A stretch of 64,000 nt of DNA from Peribacillus sp. ACCC06369 (GTDB lineage: Bacteria; Bacillota; Bacilli; Bacillales; DSM-1321), in NCBI RefSeq assembly GCF_030348945.1, contig NZ_JAUCEN010000002.1, forward strand, positions 2,542,001-2,606,000, given 5' to 3'. A program made the position numbers and the translations under genes. Position 1 is the stretch's first letter. Every line of letters starts with the position of its first letter. This document shows positions 8,103 through 19,400 of this stretch, in pieces. Under the pieces are notes generated by a model. It was not told the DNA's origin and did no database searches. It saw only the letters and a list, made by a program, of their open reading frames with translations.

Positions 8103-8534
8103 GGATATTCTGTCCATCTTCTATAACTTGTTCTCATAAAGACCACCCCCTATAAATGTTCTCTTTGTTCCTTGTGATTAAGAGTAATGAAATTTGACCA
8201 TTTAACTTTTTGCTCCCTGGTTAGAACAGATGTAGTCGATTTCTTTTTTTCAAATGTGAGGTTAAACACTTAAATTAAGATGTACTAGCTTATAGAAACA
8301 GTTTAACAAAGAGAGATAGAGGTTAAATTTACCACGAGAAATATCAATGCATTCCACTTTCAAAATGAACTTTTTGATTGAGCCATTTTATGCCTTTATA
8401 GCTGATTCCCCCAAACCCAGTGTTTTAGAACATAAATTAACAGGGAGGAGTTTAATTTGAAAAATTCCCAAGTATTTGAAGGTATTCAACTGATCATGTC
8501 CTGAAATAATAAGAAAAAGTGTAGGAGAAACCAA
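8103..8534 (+). other. Intergenic stretch with a possible leader peptide
   Basis: No gene longer than 40 codons is supported. A 15-codon frame (TTG at 8457 to TGA at 8504) follows GGGAGGAG at good spacing and ends 30 bases before the next gene. It might be a translated leader. Confidence 0.3.
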
Positions 8535-9389
8535 ATGAAAAACAAAAAATTTTATCAGGTATTTATCGCTATTTTTATAATTGTCTTAATGGTCGATCAC
8601 TCGGTCTATGCAATTGAATGGGAAGATGAAGAAGTACCTATTAGCTTTAAAATTGAGATGTTACCTTGGGAGATTGTAAACAACATTATTCCTAATAAAA
8701 CAAATTTCACCATTATTGATATTGAAACTGGTTTATCATTTAAGGTACAACGAAGAGCAGGTAGCCATCATGCCGACGTACAGCCACTAACCAAAGAAGA
8801 TACTCAAATCATGAAGAAAATTTATAATAATAAATGGAGTTGGAATAGAAGAGCCATTATTGTATTAATCAATAATCAAATGATTGCTGCATCAATGCAC
8901 GGAATGCCACATGGTGCTGGTGCACTTCAAAATGGTTTTTCAGGTCATTTCTGTGTTCATTTCTCTGGAAGCATTACGCATCGTTTGAAAAACGAAGACC
9001 TTTCTCATAAATTAATGGTATTGAAAGCGGCTGGTAAGCTTGATGATTATATTCAAACGGTAAGTCCCTATGAACTTATACGTATTTTTACCATTGCCAT
9101 TAATCAAGGAAATCAGAAATTATTAGCAATGACCTTATCAAATCCGAGTCATCCTAATCGAGTCAATACACTTGTTAAAGATATTACATATTTTGGAGTA
9201 GTTGACCCTTTAAGACAACCTCCTGAACAACTAAATGGGCTATTTCTCGTGGATGTACCCGTTCAAGTAGCTTTTTATAAGAAGAGAGAAGGTAAAGAAA
9301 TAAAGGTTATGCATTTTATGATCCGAAGGGAGAATTTGACTGATCGTTGGTTCATTGATCAAGATGCGATCTATGAAGACTTAAAATAA
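8535..9389 (+). CDS. Exported protein with an HFCVHF motif, paired with VanW
   Basis: 284 residues with a signal peptide or N-terminal anchor (about residues 1-27). The central part (about 70-155) has a conserved-looking run: HADVQPLT, then KWSWNRRAIIV, ASMHGMPHG and GHFCVHFSGSITH. Histidines around one cysteine recall the catalytic site of L,D-transpeptidase-like (YkuD) enzymes, though the classical SHGC motif is absent. This region is shared by several exported Bacillus wall proteins, to my memory. AGGAG lies eight bases before the ATG. The VanW-family gene starts 43 bases after the stop, so the two probably act together at the cell wall. Confidence 0.65.
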   Translation: MKNKKFYQVFIAIFIIVLMVDHSVYAIEWEDEEVPISFKIEMLPWEIVNNIIPNKTNFTIIDIETGLSFKVQRRAGSHHADVQPLTKEDTQIMKKIYNNKWSWNRRAIIVLINNQMIAASMHGMPHGAGALQNGFSGHFCVHFSGSITHRLKNEDLSHKLMVLKAAGKLDDYIQTVSPYELIRIFTIAINQGNQKLLAMTLSNPSHPNRVNTLVKDITYFGVVDPLRQPPEQLNGLFLVDVPVQVAFYKKREGKEIKVMHFMIRRENLTDRWFIDQDAIYEDLK

Positions 9390-9432
9390 GATTTGTAAAA
9401 ATAAATTCCAATCCAGTATGGGGGTGAATTCT

Positions 9433-10344
9433 ATGCGATTATCATGGATTGCCGGACTTTTACTATTCGTTCAACCAGTGAATATTTCTGAAAGGATATC
9501 GGTAACCCACCAAGGACAAACGATTGCTAGAGTCAACCATGCTGATATTACTATGCCCTTACTAGATGTTCCTATCATGGACGTGGATAAATACAATCAA
9601 TTTGTCGAAAAAATAGACCGACAAGTTTACCAAAAACCTGTAAATGCCACATTAGACAAACAAGGTAATATTCTTCCTGGGCGGGTAGGTTACAAGTTAT
9701 ACCATCAAGCATTTAAAGAGCAATTTTATTCCTTTTTGTACAGTAGTAGAGCCTATAAACTAGAAGTACCTTTGCTTGCTATTCATCCAAAAGTTGATAG
9801 CGAATTACTTGCGGAGATTCGAGAAAAAAAGATAGGTGAATATAGAACTTATTTTAATGTGAACAACAAAAATCGTACAAATAATATCTCGCTTGCTACA
9901 GAAGCCATTAATAATTATGTCGTGTTTCCAGGAGAGGTGTTTTCTTTTAATCAAGCCGTTGGCAAGAGATCAGTAAATAAAGGATATATGCTCGCTCGAG
10001 TTATCGTTAAAGGAGAGTTTTCTGAAGGAATTGGTGGAGGGATATGTCAGGTGTCATCCACCCTGTTTAATGCTATCGACAATGCAGGGTTGCAAACTAT
10101 TCAACGCTATTCCCATACTAGGAGCGTTCCGTATGTTCCATCTGGCCGCGATGCTACAGTAAGTTGGTATGGTCCTGATTTTAGTTTTAAAAACAAGTAC
10201 AATCAACCTATCCTAATCCGAGCTACAACGCAAGGAGGAATGGTAAGTATCAGGGTTTACTCTTCAGATATGGTAAATTATAAGACACGAAAAGTTCCCG
10301 CTGCTTCAAATCAGAAATCAAAAGAACAGATTTACCGTTCGTAA
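9433..10344 (+). CDS. VanW family protein
   Basis: 303 residues. I chose the ATG at 9433, seven bases after GGGGGTGA, over an in-frame ATG at 9418 that overlaps the ribosome binding site. A weak N-terminal hydrophobic segment is followed by a VanW domain (about residues 165-280), recognised by FPGEVFSFNQAVG, GGGICQVSSTLFNA and the SYSH-like RYSHTRSVPYVP run. VanW proteins are wall-associated and occur in some vancomycin-resistance clusters, but their reaction is not established. No van ligase is nearby, so no resistance role is implied. The upstream gene is its likely partner. Confidence 0.85.
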   Translation: MRLSWIAGLLLFVQPVNISERISVTHQGQTIARVNHADITMPLLDVPIMDVDKYNQFVEKIDRQVYQKPVNATLDKQGNILPGRVGYKLYHQAFKEQFYSFLYSSRAYKLEVPLLAIHPKVDSELLAEIREKKIGEYRTYFNVNNKNRTNNISLATEAINNYVVFPGEVFSFNQAVGKRSVNKGYMLARVIVKGEFSEGIGGGICQVSSTLFNAIDNAGLQTIQRYSHTRSVPYVPSGRDATVSWYGPDFSFKNKYNQPILIRATTQGGMVSIRVYSSDMVNYKTRKVPAASNQKSKEQIYRS

Positions 10345-10375
10345 AAGTCACTTTTACGAGCGGATTGTTTTTTTA
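10335..10375 (+). terminator. Intrinsic terminator of the VanW operon
   Basis: CGTAAAAG/CTTTTACG stem overlapping the VanW stop codon, with further pairing outside, followed by a T-rich tract. Confidence 0.8.
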
Positions 10376-10379
10376 TAAA

Positions 10380-10590
10380 ATCACCTACTTTTCTGAAAAA
10401 TTTCATTTTTAATCCAACAATATGGACGGAATACGCAATAGCCCCGCCGTTGTATAATTTCTGAACCTTACCTTGTACCTAATCTTCGGATCAATATAAA
10501 TGAATTTCACCAATAATTAAATCCTGATACTGGCTATAGAATTGTTTCCTGGCTGCAGGAGTGACAAACTCCACCGGCTGGCTTTATCTG
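10380..10590 (-). pseudogene. Decayed coding remnant of unknown type
   Basis: On the minus strand one frame gives natural-looking segments (PVEFVTPAARKQFYSQYQ, then KVQKLYNGGAIAYSVHIVG) interrupted by two stops. No start or ribosome binding site is kept. Family not recognised. Confidence 0.4.
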
Positions 10591-10679
10591 GTTATTACTG
10601 CATCGGTATATTGATAATTAATAACCTTAAGCCAATCATGCGATCGTTTTCCAATTTGTAAGGTAGATTATGTAAATGA

Positions 10680-10714
10680 AAAACCGACACTATACTTTAA
10701 TAGTGACGGCTTTT
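10680..10714 (+). terminator. Terminator-like hairpin
   Basis: CCG-A-CACTAT and ATAGTG-A-CGG arms around a six-base loop, flanked by A and T runs on the two sides. It could act in either direction. No intact gene lies directly upstream. Confidence 0.55.
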
Positions 10715-10850
10715 ATTGTAGCTTTAATATAAAGTTTGATAATTTTAACAATATTTCGGGATTTTAGTGTAGGTTTAATTTTTAATATCACAAGAAATAT
10801 CAAATAAAAGAAATTGATACCTCATATAATTTTTTTAAGGAGTGAGATAA

Positions 10851-11919
10851 ATGAATGAACAGATACAGCTTATGATTGATTGGAGACAAATTAAAAAATC
10901 AATTTTCATTAGATGAACTATCTAATTATATGGGATAGTCCCCTTATTATTGTTCGTTTAAAATTCACCAAGTAACAGGTATAAGTATTAGGCGCTATAT
11001 TCTTCTTAGATGATTGTATTTATCCACGGAAGATTTAGCAAACAACAGGAAGATAATTGACGTCGCCTTTGATTACGATTATTCTACGCAAGAAGCATAT
11101 AGCAGAGCCTTTAAAACTGTTTTTGGTATCAATCCTAGAGAATATCAACTTAACAAGTTGCCTGTCCAGTTCCTTGTTAAGCTCACTATTAATAAAGGCG
11201 GGGAATGGTGTAGAATGAACGTTTCTAGAAAAATTGAGGTTGAACAGTTACAAAATGAGAAGAGTGAATTGTTTGATAAAGATGTACTCAACATATTGAA
11301 TGGTCAAGTTATGTATGAGGAGTTTAAAGATAACAGACTAATGGGAGATTCTGATTACGCTCCATTTAATGAAGCGATGTGTGTAAACGCGACTACTAAA
11401 CAAGTTTTTGATAAAGAATTTATAAACACACGAGCTTCTGGACATCATGAGTCGGTAGAGAATTATATCAAAAAGGTCATTGTTCCATTAGACAATCTTT
11501 TTAATAAAGAGTATAAATGTATCGTTTTATGGTTTGGTGAAGACATGTTTTGTCAAATGAACCTACTTACCATACTTTCCTATCTTGAACAGTCCGGATA
11601 TGAAGGCAAAGTGTTCTTAAATTGCTTCAGAGAGGATGAATTTAAAGTTAATCAAGCTGAACTTAAATTAGGTCATTATTATTCTGTATACGAGGAAGTA
11701 TTGGTCAATCATAATAAACCATCAAATGAACTACTTCCGGTCATGTGTCAGGCAATAGACATATATTTGGATATGCTAAAAGAAGATAATGCAGTAGTAA
11801 AGTATATTTCCAAAAATAAAGATTTAGCAACATCAGAATTAATTAATAGGTTATTTGCTCTGTTCCCAACAGTAGGCTATGGAGATTTACAATATATAGA
11901 GCTTATTAATAAAACTTAA
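10851..11919 (+). pseudogene. Broken AraC-type regulator with C-terminal sensor domain
   Basis: The ATG at 10851 follows AAGGAGTGAG. The first codons (MNEQIQLMIDW) and the rest of an N-terminal AraC HTH domain are recognisable but split by a frameshift near 10890 and stops near 10935 and 11010. From 11014 the frame is open for 301 codons and gives the end of the HTH (FKTVFGINPREYQL). A domain of about 220 residues follows (VLWFGEDMFCQMNLL and a terminal GYGDLQYIELI) that resembles DUF1835-like sensor regions. Without the first HTH helix pair it should not bind DNA. It may once have controlled the next, also broken, gene. Confidence 0.7.
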
Positions 11920-11929
11920 AATTGGAAGT

Positions 11930-12967
<1,038 letters not shown>

Positions 12968-12974
<7 letters not shown>

Positions 12975-13194
12975 ACCTGCGGCGAAACCAACAGCCTCTA
13001 TCGTCAAGTATCCGGGGAAGGTTATCGAAATCGGCTAAAGGTAAGGACGTTGAGCGGATCCAGCGTGCGGTCGGCATTAAGCCTGACGGTATTTACGGAA
13101 AAGGGACGTCGGCAGCGGTCAAGGCGTATCAGAAACGCAAGAAGCTTTCGGCTGACGGTATCGTTGGCGGAAGACTTGGGCGGTGATGTTCTAA
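12968..13194 (+). pseudogene. Broken phage amidase tail with peptidoglycan-binding repeat
   Basis: Reading through two one-base frameshifts (near 13035 and 13170) gives a proline/alanine/lysine linker (KPVAKPAAKPTAS) and a PG_binding_1 repeat (KGKDVERIQRAVGIKPDG, then AVKAYQKRKK and SADGIVG). The stop overlaps the next start as TAATG. Base composition is richer in G+C than the surroundings, as expected of imported phage DNA. The catalytic domain was lost when the upstream Rph-like fragment was joined here. Confidence 0.75.
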
Positions 13195-13550
13195 TGATGA
13201 CTATTATCAAGCGGATTAAATTCCAATACCTCTTTTCCTTCGGACTGCTGATCGTTTTGTCGGCGGCCTTATTTGTGTTTTACGGCGACGAGCAGACGCG
13301 GAATCTTATTATCGGCACGCTAGTTATGAACTTCGGTCAGATTACGGGATCATTCTTTCCGAAGAAACGAAGACATTTAACGGTTAACGAAATAAATGCG
13401 AAGCCTACGAGGAATGAACCCATTCGTAGGCGGATGCGTACATATAATTATAAGACAAAAGGAAAAGGGACGGTGCTTTTATGGGATTTTGGAAACAGGT
13501 CATTAAACCGCGGATTCAAGTCAGCGTATTGGCAGGCGGTCACGTATTAA
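13194..13550 (+). CDS. Small phage membrane protein downstream of the lysin (holin-like position)
   Basis: 118 codons from an ATG that overlaps the broken lysin stop (TAATG). Two hydrophobic segments (about residues 13-30 and 37-55) are followed by a basic KKRRH stretch. The position after an amidase gene fits a holin or lysis-accessory protein. The last 50 or so residues run through a hairpin (CCTACGA...CGTAGG near 13407) and overlap the next gene by 70 bases, so the original stop may have been lost. Confidence 0.5.
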   Translation: MMTIIKRIKFQYLFSFGLLIVLSAALFVFYGDEQTRNLIIGTLVMNFGQITGSFFPKKRRHLTVNEINAKPTRNEPIRRRMRTYNYKTKGKGTVLLWDFGNRSLNRGFKSAYWQAVTY

Positions 13551-13900
13551 CTGATAATGTCGAAGGTAAAGAAAGCGTTAACAGAATGACTATAATGAAG
13601 AGGAGGCAGCCAGGCGAGGTCAAGGTTACAACTGCATTTGGACAAAAACACTTCAAACTTTCACGGATTGAGTGGGAACATGGTGAAAGTCGAAACGTCG
13701 GTAAACCTAAAAGCAGCACGATTTTAAGTACTGCTCTTGTGGGTTCAGTCGGTGTAATCACTGATGTAGCATTCCGAGCAATGAAAAAAGAAACTTCAAA
13801 CGCTTACATTTATTTAATCGATGAAGAAGGCGAGGAGCACAAAATCCTCATTCAGTGTACAAAGGAACAATTTACGCAAATATCGCGCATAGTTTACTAA
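13481..13900 (+). CDS. Small phage-associated protein of unknown function
   Basis: 139 residues with an ATG 13 or so bases after GGAAAAGGGA. The middle part (about residues 40-75) is basic and beta-rich. A hydrophobic segment lies near 82-100 (STALVGSVGVITDVA), and the end has an ISRIVY tail. The composition is protein-like and G+C is higher than in neighbouring AT-rich DNA. It belongs with the phage lysis remnant upstream. No family was recognised. Confidence 0.5.
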   Translation: MGFWKQVIKPRIQVSVLAGGHVLTDNVEGKESVNRMTIMKRRQPGEVKVTTAFGQKHFKLSRIEWEHGESRNVGKPKSSTILSTALVGSVGVITDVAFRAMKKETSNAYIYLIDEEGEEHKILIQCTKEQFTQISRIVY

Positions 13901-14010
13901 CCTCGGCCAATAATGTTCCATACAATGCTTGCGAGCAATAGGATTGCGCTCATATACATTAACTCTTATAGTTTTACGCTTTCCTTCTTCTATCCATTGA
14001 ATTGAAGTAT
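13900..14010 (-). pseudogene. N-terminal fragment of an HNH endonuclease
   Basis: The minus strand encodes TSIQWIEEGKRKTIRVN followed by YERNPIARKHCMEHY. This is the typical lead-in to the first cysteine pair of HNH nucleases (compare VRERNPEVIKLAKERF at 31830 in this window). The cysteines and the HNH core are gone. Confidence 0.5.
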
Positions 14011-14015
14011 AAATA

Positions 14016-14054
14016 TAAAAAGAGAATGCTATTTCATAATGCATTCTCTCTTTA
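14016..14054. terminator. Bidirectional terminator-like hairpin
   Basis: Perfect AGAGAATGC/GCATTCTCT stem with an 11-base loop, flanked by A and T runs. Confidence 0.7.
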
Positions 14055-14107
14055 TGTTAGTAATCCTTTAGGAAACCTTTAAACAGGAATAAGAGCCATT
14101 TTTGTCA

Positions 14108-14453
14108 ATTTAGCGGCACACTTTCGGTCACTAATATTGCCGAGAAAACCTTTGTATCGCTGTTTTCTGTTATATTAGTGGTCACACAATGTTCAAAATA
14201 CACGTATAAAATCCCTCAAACCTTCCTACTAATCTTCTCCACAATCTCCATCAAATCATCCGGCCTGTGAAATTCAATCGGCGAAACGCCTTTATCGAAC
14301 TCTATCGTATCCGATTCTATCATCAATACATACTTCCCATTAATCTTTCCTAAATGGATGTTATCTCCGAAATCGGCTAGTAGTCCTTTGATAGATGTAC
14401 TGCCAAGCTTCATGCGCAGTTCGGCTTCAGGTGTATGCTCGACAATCTGGGCT
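14108..14453 (-). repeat. Left boundary repeat of the island
   Basis: This stretch matches 32585-32955 in the same orientation. It consists of the 3' end of the boundary gene (14216-14453) plus about 100 downstream bases with GGTCAC motifs (14126, 14180, and a variant at 14116). The coding parts differ mostly at silent positions, so the copies came from different lineages or diverged long ago. Confidence 0.75.
14216..14453 (-). pseudogene. 3' fragment of the boundary gene (possibly DUF3900 family)
   Basis: The last 79 codons are the same, except one residue, as the C-terminus of the protein at 32723-33784 (AQIVEHTPEAELRMKLGS to EIVEKISRKV). Upstream of codon 1 the sequence is unrelated, so the gene is truncated at the island edge. 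Differences from the full copy are mainly third-position changes. Confidence 0.8.
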
Positions 14454-14458
14454 AATGG

Positions 14459-14581
14459 ATGTGGAGAAGTGCAATAAGAAAACATAAACCAGAACCAATA
14501 AATATATATATTGCAAGTATTAGAATGAGGAAGTTATTGAAGCAATGGTTAAATAATGAGGAGATTAAATTTAAAAAGTAG
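14459..14581 (+). other. Short open frame at the left island junction
   Basis: A 40-codon frame (starts MWRSAIRKHKPEP, ends EEIKFKK) begins five bases past the end of boundary-gene homology. It has a basic, protein-like composition but no good ribosome binding site. It may be the end of a gene cut at the junction. Confidence 0.3.
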
Positions 14582-14705
14582 TATAACAGCCAAATAAATA
14601 CATCGATAATTGAATTTTCAAATAACTTTATAAACGTAAAAAAACACAAAATATATACTCAAATAAGGGAATTGTAAAGCTATTTGAGATTTCAAACATA
14701 AAAGA

Positions 14706-14738
14706 TGAAAACCCCATTCTATATTAATGGGGTTTTTC
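14706..14738 (+). terminator. Intrinsic terminator
   Basis: AAAACCCCAT/ATGGGGTTTT stem with a nine-base loop and trailing T. The stretch from here to 14948 holds no supported gene apart from a four-codon frame at 14882 behind AAGGAG. Confidence 0.8.
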
Positions 14739-14948
14739 AATGTATAAAATTGCACGCATATAAATTGGAAGGGTCATAAGTTATTATATTATTTTTCAAA
14801 AGGACATAATTAATTTCATTTCATTTCATGTTAGATAACTCAGATTAAGAATAAACTTTAATTAAAAAGAAGGAGAAAAATATGTTAATGGTTTAGTAGT
14901 AATGAACATTGTAAATAGTTATAATTCATTGTAGGGAGGAGGTATATA

Positions 14949-15746
14949 TTGCTAAATTTTTTATTTTGGAATTTACGAAAAAAAAATCTACATAGCCCAT
15001 TAGCACACCTTTGTAGAGAAACTGAAGCTAATATTATTATCGTAAATGAATTTGAGAATTTAGATATTAGTGCCCTACTGCATCAATTAGGTGAAACCTA
15101 TTCTGAAGTAGTAACAGAGCATTCTAGGATTAAGATTTTTCATAACCTAGGCAATGACGTAAGTCGAATTTCAGGTAATACATATTATACAGCTGTTCGG
15201 ATAAAGCGTGAAAACCTTAATCTAAATGTTGCAGGTGTTCATTTGCAAGGTCAATCTTATACAAATGAGAAGGGTAGACTTGCTTTAGCTACAAGGTTAA
15301 GAACAGCAATAGCGGACTTTGAATCCAGTGAAGGACATAATAATACTGTGATACTTGGAGATTTTAATATGAACCCTTTTGAAAGTGGAATGATTTCTGC
15401 AGAGGGTTTCCATGCGATTATGTGTCCTATAACTGCTGTCAATAACGTTGTCAGACAGGTTTATGAAGAGGATAGAATGTTCTTTTATAACCCGATGTGG
15501 CATGTTTATGGTAATATTACGTATGATACATTAGGAACGTATTATTATAACTCTGGTATTGAAAATTATCTATGGCATTGCTTTGACCAGGTTATTTTAA
15601 GACCCAATTTGGTGGGTAAATTTAATATAGATTCATTAAAAATTCTCACTAAATTTAATGAAGAAGAAGACTTATTGTTCAATGGAGTTCCGAATAAAAA
15701 CGTTTTTTCTGACCATCTACCAATATCTTTTACATTAAATGTTTAA
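14949..15746 (+). CDS. Endonuclease/exonuclease/phosphatase (EEP) superfamily protein
   Basis: 265 residues from TTG, eight bases after GGGAGGAGG. The EEP catalytic pattern is complete by eye: N8 in FWNLR, E34 in VNEF, the H98 region, G137-D138-F139-N140 and the terminal S254-D255-H256-x-P258. EEP enzymes are metal-dependent phosphoesterases that include DNA and RNA nucleases. There is no signal peptide, so it acts in the cytoplasm. It heads a two-gene operon with the 131-residue protein starting 12 bases after its stop, ended by a terminator. It lies at the left of a defence-like island, so a defence or toxin role is plausible. Substrate is unknown. Confidence 0.8.
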   Translation: MLNFLFWNLRKKNLHSPLAHLCRETEANIIIVNEFENLDISALLHQLGETYSEVVTEHSRIKIFHNLGNDVSRISGNTYYTAVRIKRENLNLNVAGVHLQGQSYTNEKGRLALATRLRTAIADFESSEGHNNTVILGDFNMNPFESGMISAEGFHAIMCPITAVNNVVRQVYEEDRMFFYNPMWHVYGNITYDTLGTYYYNSGIENYLWHCFDQVILRPNLVGKFNIDSLKILTKFNEEEDLLFNGVPNKNVFSDHLPISFTLNV

Positions 15747-15757
15747 GGAGGACTAAA

Positions 15758-16153
15758 ATGAGTGATAGAGATTTATGGGGAGAACTTGAATTAAGTAGTG
15801 AAAAAGATAGTATATTTGATTTTATGAGAGAGCAAGCTGACCTCCTCAGTAGTAAAACTGGCTATAGACTGGTTGCAGGGATTGAAACAAGTAATATCCA
15901 AACAAATCCAATCGAAGGCTTTACATTAATGACAAATTTTAATATTGTTTGTAATTATTTAGATAATTATAAATACAATCTTTTTACTGTTTTTTCTTCA
16001 CCTGTTTCAGATTATCCTGTTCTTTTTGAATTTAACGGAACTACTCATGGTTATTTAAGTAATAATGAAGAAGAATTTCTATATAATTTGCAACAAATTC
16101 TCTCATCAGAAGAAACAAAAAGAGTAATAAAAAATTTATTCTCGAAGTCTTAA
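15758..16153 (+). CDS. Small cytoplasmic partner of the EEP protein, unknown family
   Basis: 131 residues with AAGGAGG seven bases before ATG. The sequence is acidic and aromatic-rich, with a beta-rich centre (residues about 38-95: GYRLVAGIE, then YNLFTVFSSPVSDYPVLFEF) and a helical C-terminus ending NLFSKS. No membrane segment, zinc motif or known domain is recognised. Tight coupling to the nuclease and a shared terminator suggest a dedicated partner such as an inhibitor, specificity factor or sensor. Confidence 0.6.
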   Translation: MSDRDLWGELELSSEKDSIFDFMREQADLLSSKTGYRLVAGIETSNIQTNPIEGFTLMTNFNIVCNYLDNYKYNLFTVFSSPVSDYPVLFEFNGTTHGYLSNNEEEFLYNLQQILSSEETKRVIKNLFSKS

Positions 16154-16173
16154 ATTCAATTAAAGAAATTTGA

Positions 16174-16204
16174 CAAAGAGCATTAGAAATCTAATGTTCT
16201 TTTG
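16174..16204 (+). terminator. Intrinsic terminator of the EEP operon
   Basis: AGAGCATTAG/CTAATGTTCT stem with a four-base loop, then TTTTG. Confidence 0.85.
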
Positions 16205-16436
16205 TTATGTTAAGTACCTCTTTTTATTTCTATTTTCATTATCCTTTATGTTGTAAAATCGATAAAATTCGATTTTTATCATTTGGGATGATATATAACA
16301 TACTAGAATAATATAAAATTTTTTCCAATTTTCTGTTAATTATGGTAAGATTTATTCTGGAGGTTTTATATATCTTTCTGTTAAACTTTTGTAATATTAT
16401 TATAAAAATAATTTATTGGGGAAAAGGGGATTTATC

Positions 16437-19400
16437 TTGTTTAAAAAATTGAGGATTTTTATAGTTTTAGTATTGTTTTTTTCTTTTACAATGTTAAATA
16501 CTTTGCAGGCATTAGCCTCCTCAGATACAACACCACCAACAGTAAAGAGTATTAAAATTGATAAAACAGCAGTTGAACCAGGAGACAATATAAATATTGA
16601 GGTCGAAGCAGAAGACTTGGAATCAGGAATTTCAAATACCAGAACGAATCGAGTAGTTCAAGTACAAAAACAAAATGGTGATACTTACCAATATGTTTAT
16701 CTAAATTATGATTCTACAACCAAGAAATACACTGGAACATATACCGTCCCTACTAATTCAATAAATGGGGTATGGTATATATCCTGGATTTACTTTGTGG
16801 ATAATGTAGGGAATAAAACAAGTATACGTCCAAGTGAAGGAAGTGGATTTTACCAATCATTTGTTGTTTCTAATGGTAGTAATGATACAACACCACCAAC
16901 AGTAAAGAGTATTAAAATTGATAAAACAGCAGTTGAACCAGGAGACAATATAAATATTGAGGTCGAAGCAGAAGACTTGGAATCAGGAATTTCAAATACC
17001 AGAACGAATCGAGTAGTTCAAGTACAAAAACAAAATGGTGATACTTACCAATATGTTTATCTAAATTATGATTCTACAACCAAGAAATACACTGGAACAT
17101 ATACCGTCCCTACTAATTCAATAAATGGGGTATGGTATATATCCTGGATTTACTTTGTGGATAATGTAGGGAATAAAACAAGTATACGTCCAAGTGAAGG
17201 AAGTGGATTTTACCAATCATTTGTTGTTTCTAATGGTAGTAATGATACAACACCACCAACAGTAAAGAGTATTAAAATTGATAAAACAGCAGTTGAACCA
17301 GGAGACAATATAAATATTGAGGTCGAAGCAGAAGACTTGGAATCAGGAATTTCAAATACCAGAACGAATCGAGTAGTTCAAGTACAAAAACAAAATGGTG
17401 ATACTTACCAATATGTTTATCTAAATTATGATTCTACAACCAAGAAATACACTGGAACATATACCGTCCCTACTAATTCAATAAATGGGGTATGGTATAT
17501 ATCCTGGATTTACTTTGTGGATAATGTAGGGAATAAAACAAGTATACGTCCAAGTGAAGGAAGTGGATTTTACCAATCATTTAGAGTAACCAATGATTTA
17601 ATTCCTCCTAACGTTCCAAGTGTAAATGAAGTATCGGATAAATCAACAAATGTTACTGGTACTGCGGAAGCAGGTTCAACGATAACAGTTATGGCAAGCA
17701 CTAGTGTAATCGGGACAGGGGTAACTAACAGTGATGGAACATTCTCCGTTCCTATTGATGTACAAAAAGCAGGAACAACATTGACAGTCACTGCAAAAGA
17801 TGATGCAGGAAACATAAGCGAAGCAAAAGAAGTTACAGTAAAAGATGTGACAGCTCCCATAGCTCCAACAGTGAATGAAGTAACGGAAAACTCTACAAAT
17901 ATTTCTGGAACAGCGGAAGCAGGTTCAACGATTACCGTTAAGGCAGGAACAGCGGTAATAGGAACAGCGACTGTTGATACCGAAGATAAATATACAGTAA
18001 CGATAGAGAAACAAAAGGCAGGAACGAAGTTATCAGTAACTGCATCAGATGATGCAGGAAACGTAAGTGAAATGAAGGAAGTAACAGTAAAAGATGTAAC
18101 AGCTCCAGTGATTCCGACAGTGAATGAAGTAACGGAAAACTCTACAAATATTTCTGGAACAGCGGAAGCAGGTTCAACGATTACCGTTAAGGCAGGAACA
18201 GAGGTAATAGGAACAGCGATTGTTGATACCGAAGATAAATATACAGTAACGATAGAGAAACAAAAGGCAGGAACGAAGTTATCAGTAACTGCATCAGATG
18301 ATGCAGGAAACGTAAGTGAAATGAAGGAAGTAACAGTAAAAGATGTAACAGCTCCAGTGATTCCGACAGTGAATGAAGTAACGGAAAACTCTACAAATAT
18401 TTCTGGAACAGCGGAAGCAGGTTCAACGATTACCGTTAAGGCAGGAACAGCGGTAATAGGAACAGCGACTGCTGATACCGAAGGCAAATATACAGTAACG
18501 ATAGAGAAACAAAAAGCAGGAACAAAATTAACGGTAACTGCATCAGATGATGCAGGAAACATAAGCGAAGCAAAAGAAGTAACAGTAAAAGATGTGACAG
18601 CTCCCATAGCTCCAACAGTGAATGAAGTAACGGAAAACTCTACAAATATTTCTGGAACAGCGGAAGCAGGTTCTACGATTACAGTAAAAGCAGGAACGAC
18701 GGTATTAGGAACAGCGACTGTTGATACCGAAGATAAATATACAGTAACGATAGAGAAACAAAAAGCAGGAACAAAATTAACGGTAACTGTATCAGATGAT
18801 GCAGGAAACGTAAGTGAAGTGAAGGAAGTAACAGTAAAAGATGTAACAGCTCCAAGCGTTCCAACAGTTAATGTTGTATATGATAATGCTACTGTTATTA
18901 GTGGCAAAGCTGAATCAAATGCAAAAGTTTATGCAATGGTGGGAAGCAAGAAAATTGGCGAAGCAACTGCAAAAAATGGTGCATATACGATTAAGATTGC
19001 AAAACAAAAAGCAGGAACAAGCATTTCTGTTTATGCTACAGATACTTCAGGTAATAAGAGTGGAAGTAAAACAGTTAAAGTTATAGACAAAACTCCACCA
19101 AGCACCCCAACAGTTAATAATGTATATGATAACGCTACTGTTATTAGTGGCAAAGCTGAATCAAATGCAAAAGTTTATGCAATGGTGGGAAGCAAGAAAA
19201 TTGGCGAAGCAACTGCAAAAAATGGTGCATATACGATTAAGATTGCAAAACAAAAAGCAGGAACAAGCATTTCTGTTTATGCTATAGATACTTCAGGTAA
19301 TAAGAGTGGAAGTAAAACAGTTAAAGTTATAGACAAAACTCCACCAAGCACCCCAACAGTTAATAATGTATATGATAACGCTACTGTAATTAGTGGCAAA

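Noticed and set aside
9418..10344. VanW gene as evidence for vancomycin resistance
   Set aside because: No vanA/B-type ligase, vanH or vanX-like gene is in the window; VanW proteins are common in susceptible Bacillus species.
14452..14649. Hydrophobic 65-codon minus-strand frame
   Set aside because: AT-rich sequence gives spurious Phe/Leu/Ile codons; no ribosome binding site, and it overlaps the boundary fragment.
16523..17580. Tandem repeats considered as a CRISPR-like array
   Set aside because: Units are 360 bases, coding and without spacers; no cas genes are present.
17570..18907. Long minus-strand frame (445 codons) opposite the adhesin
   Set aside because: It is the complement of the Ig-repeat coding sequence, with the same periodicity and no start signal.
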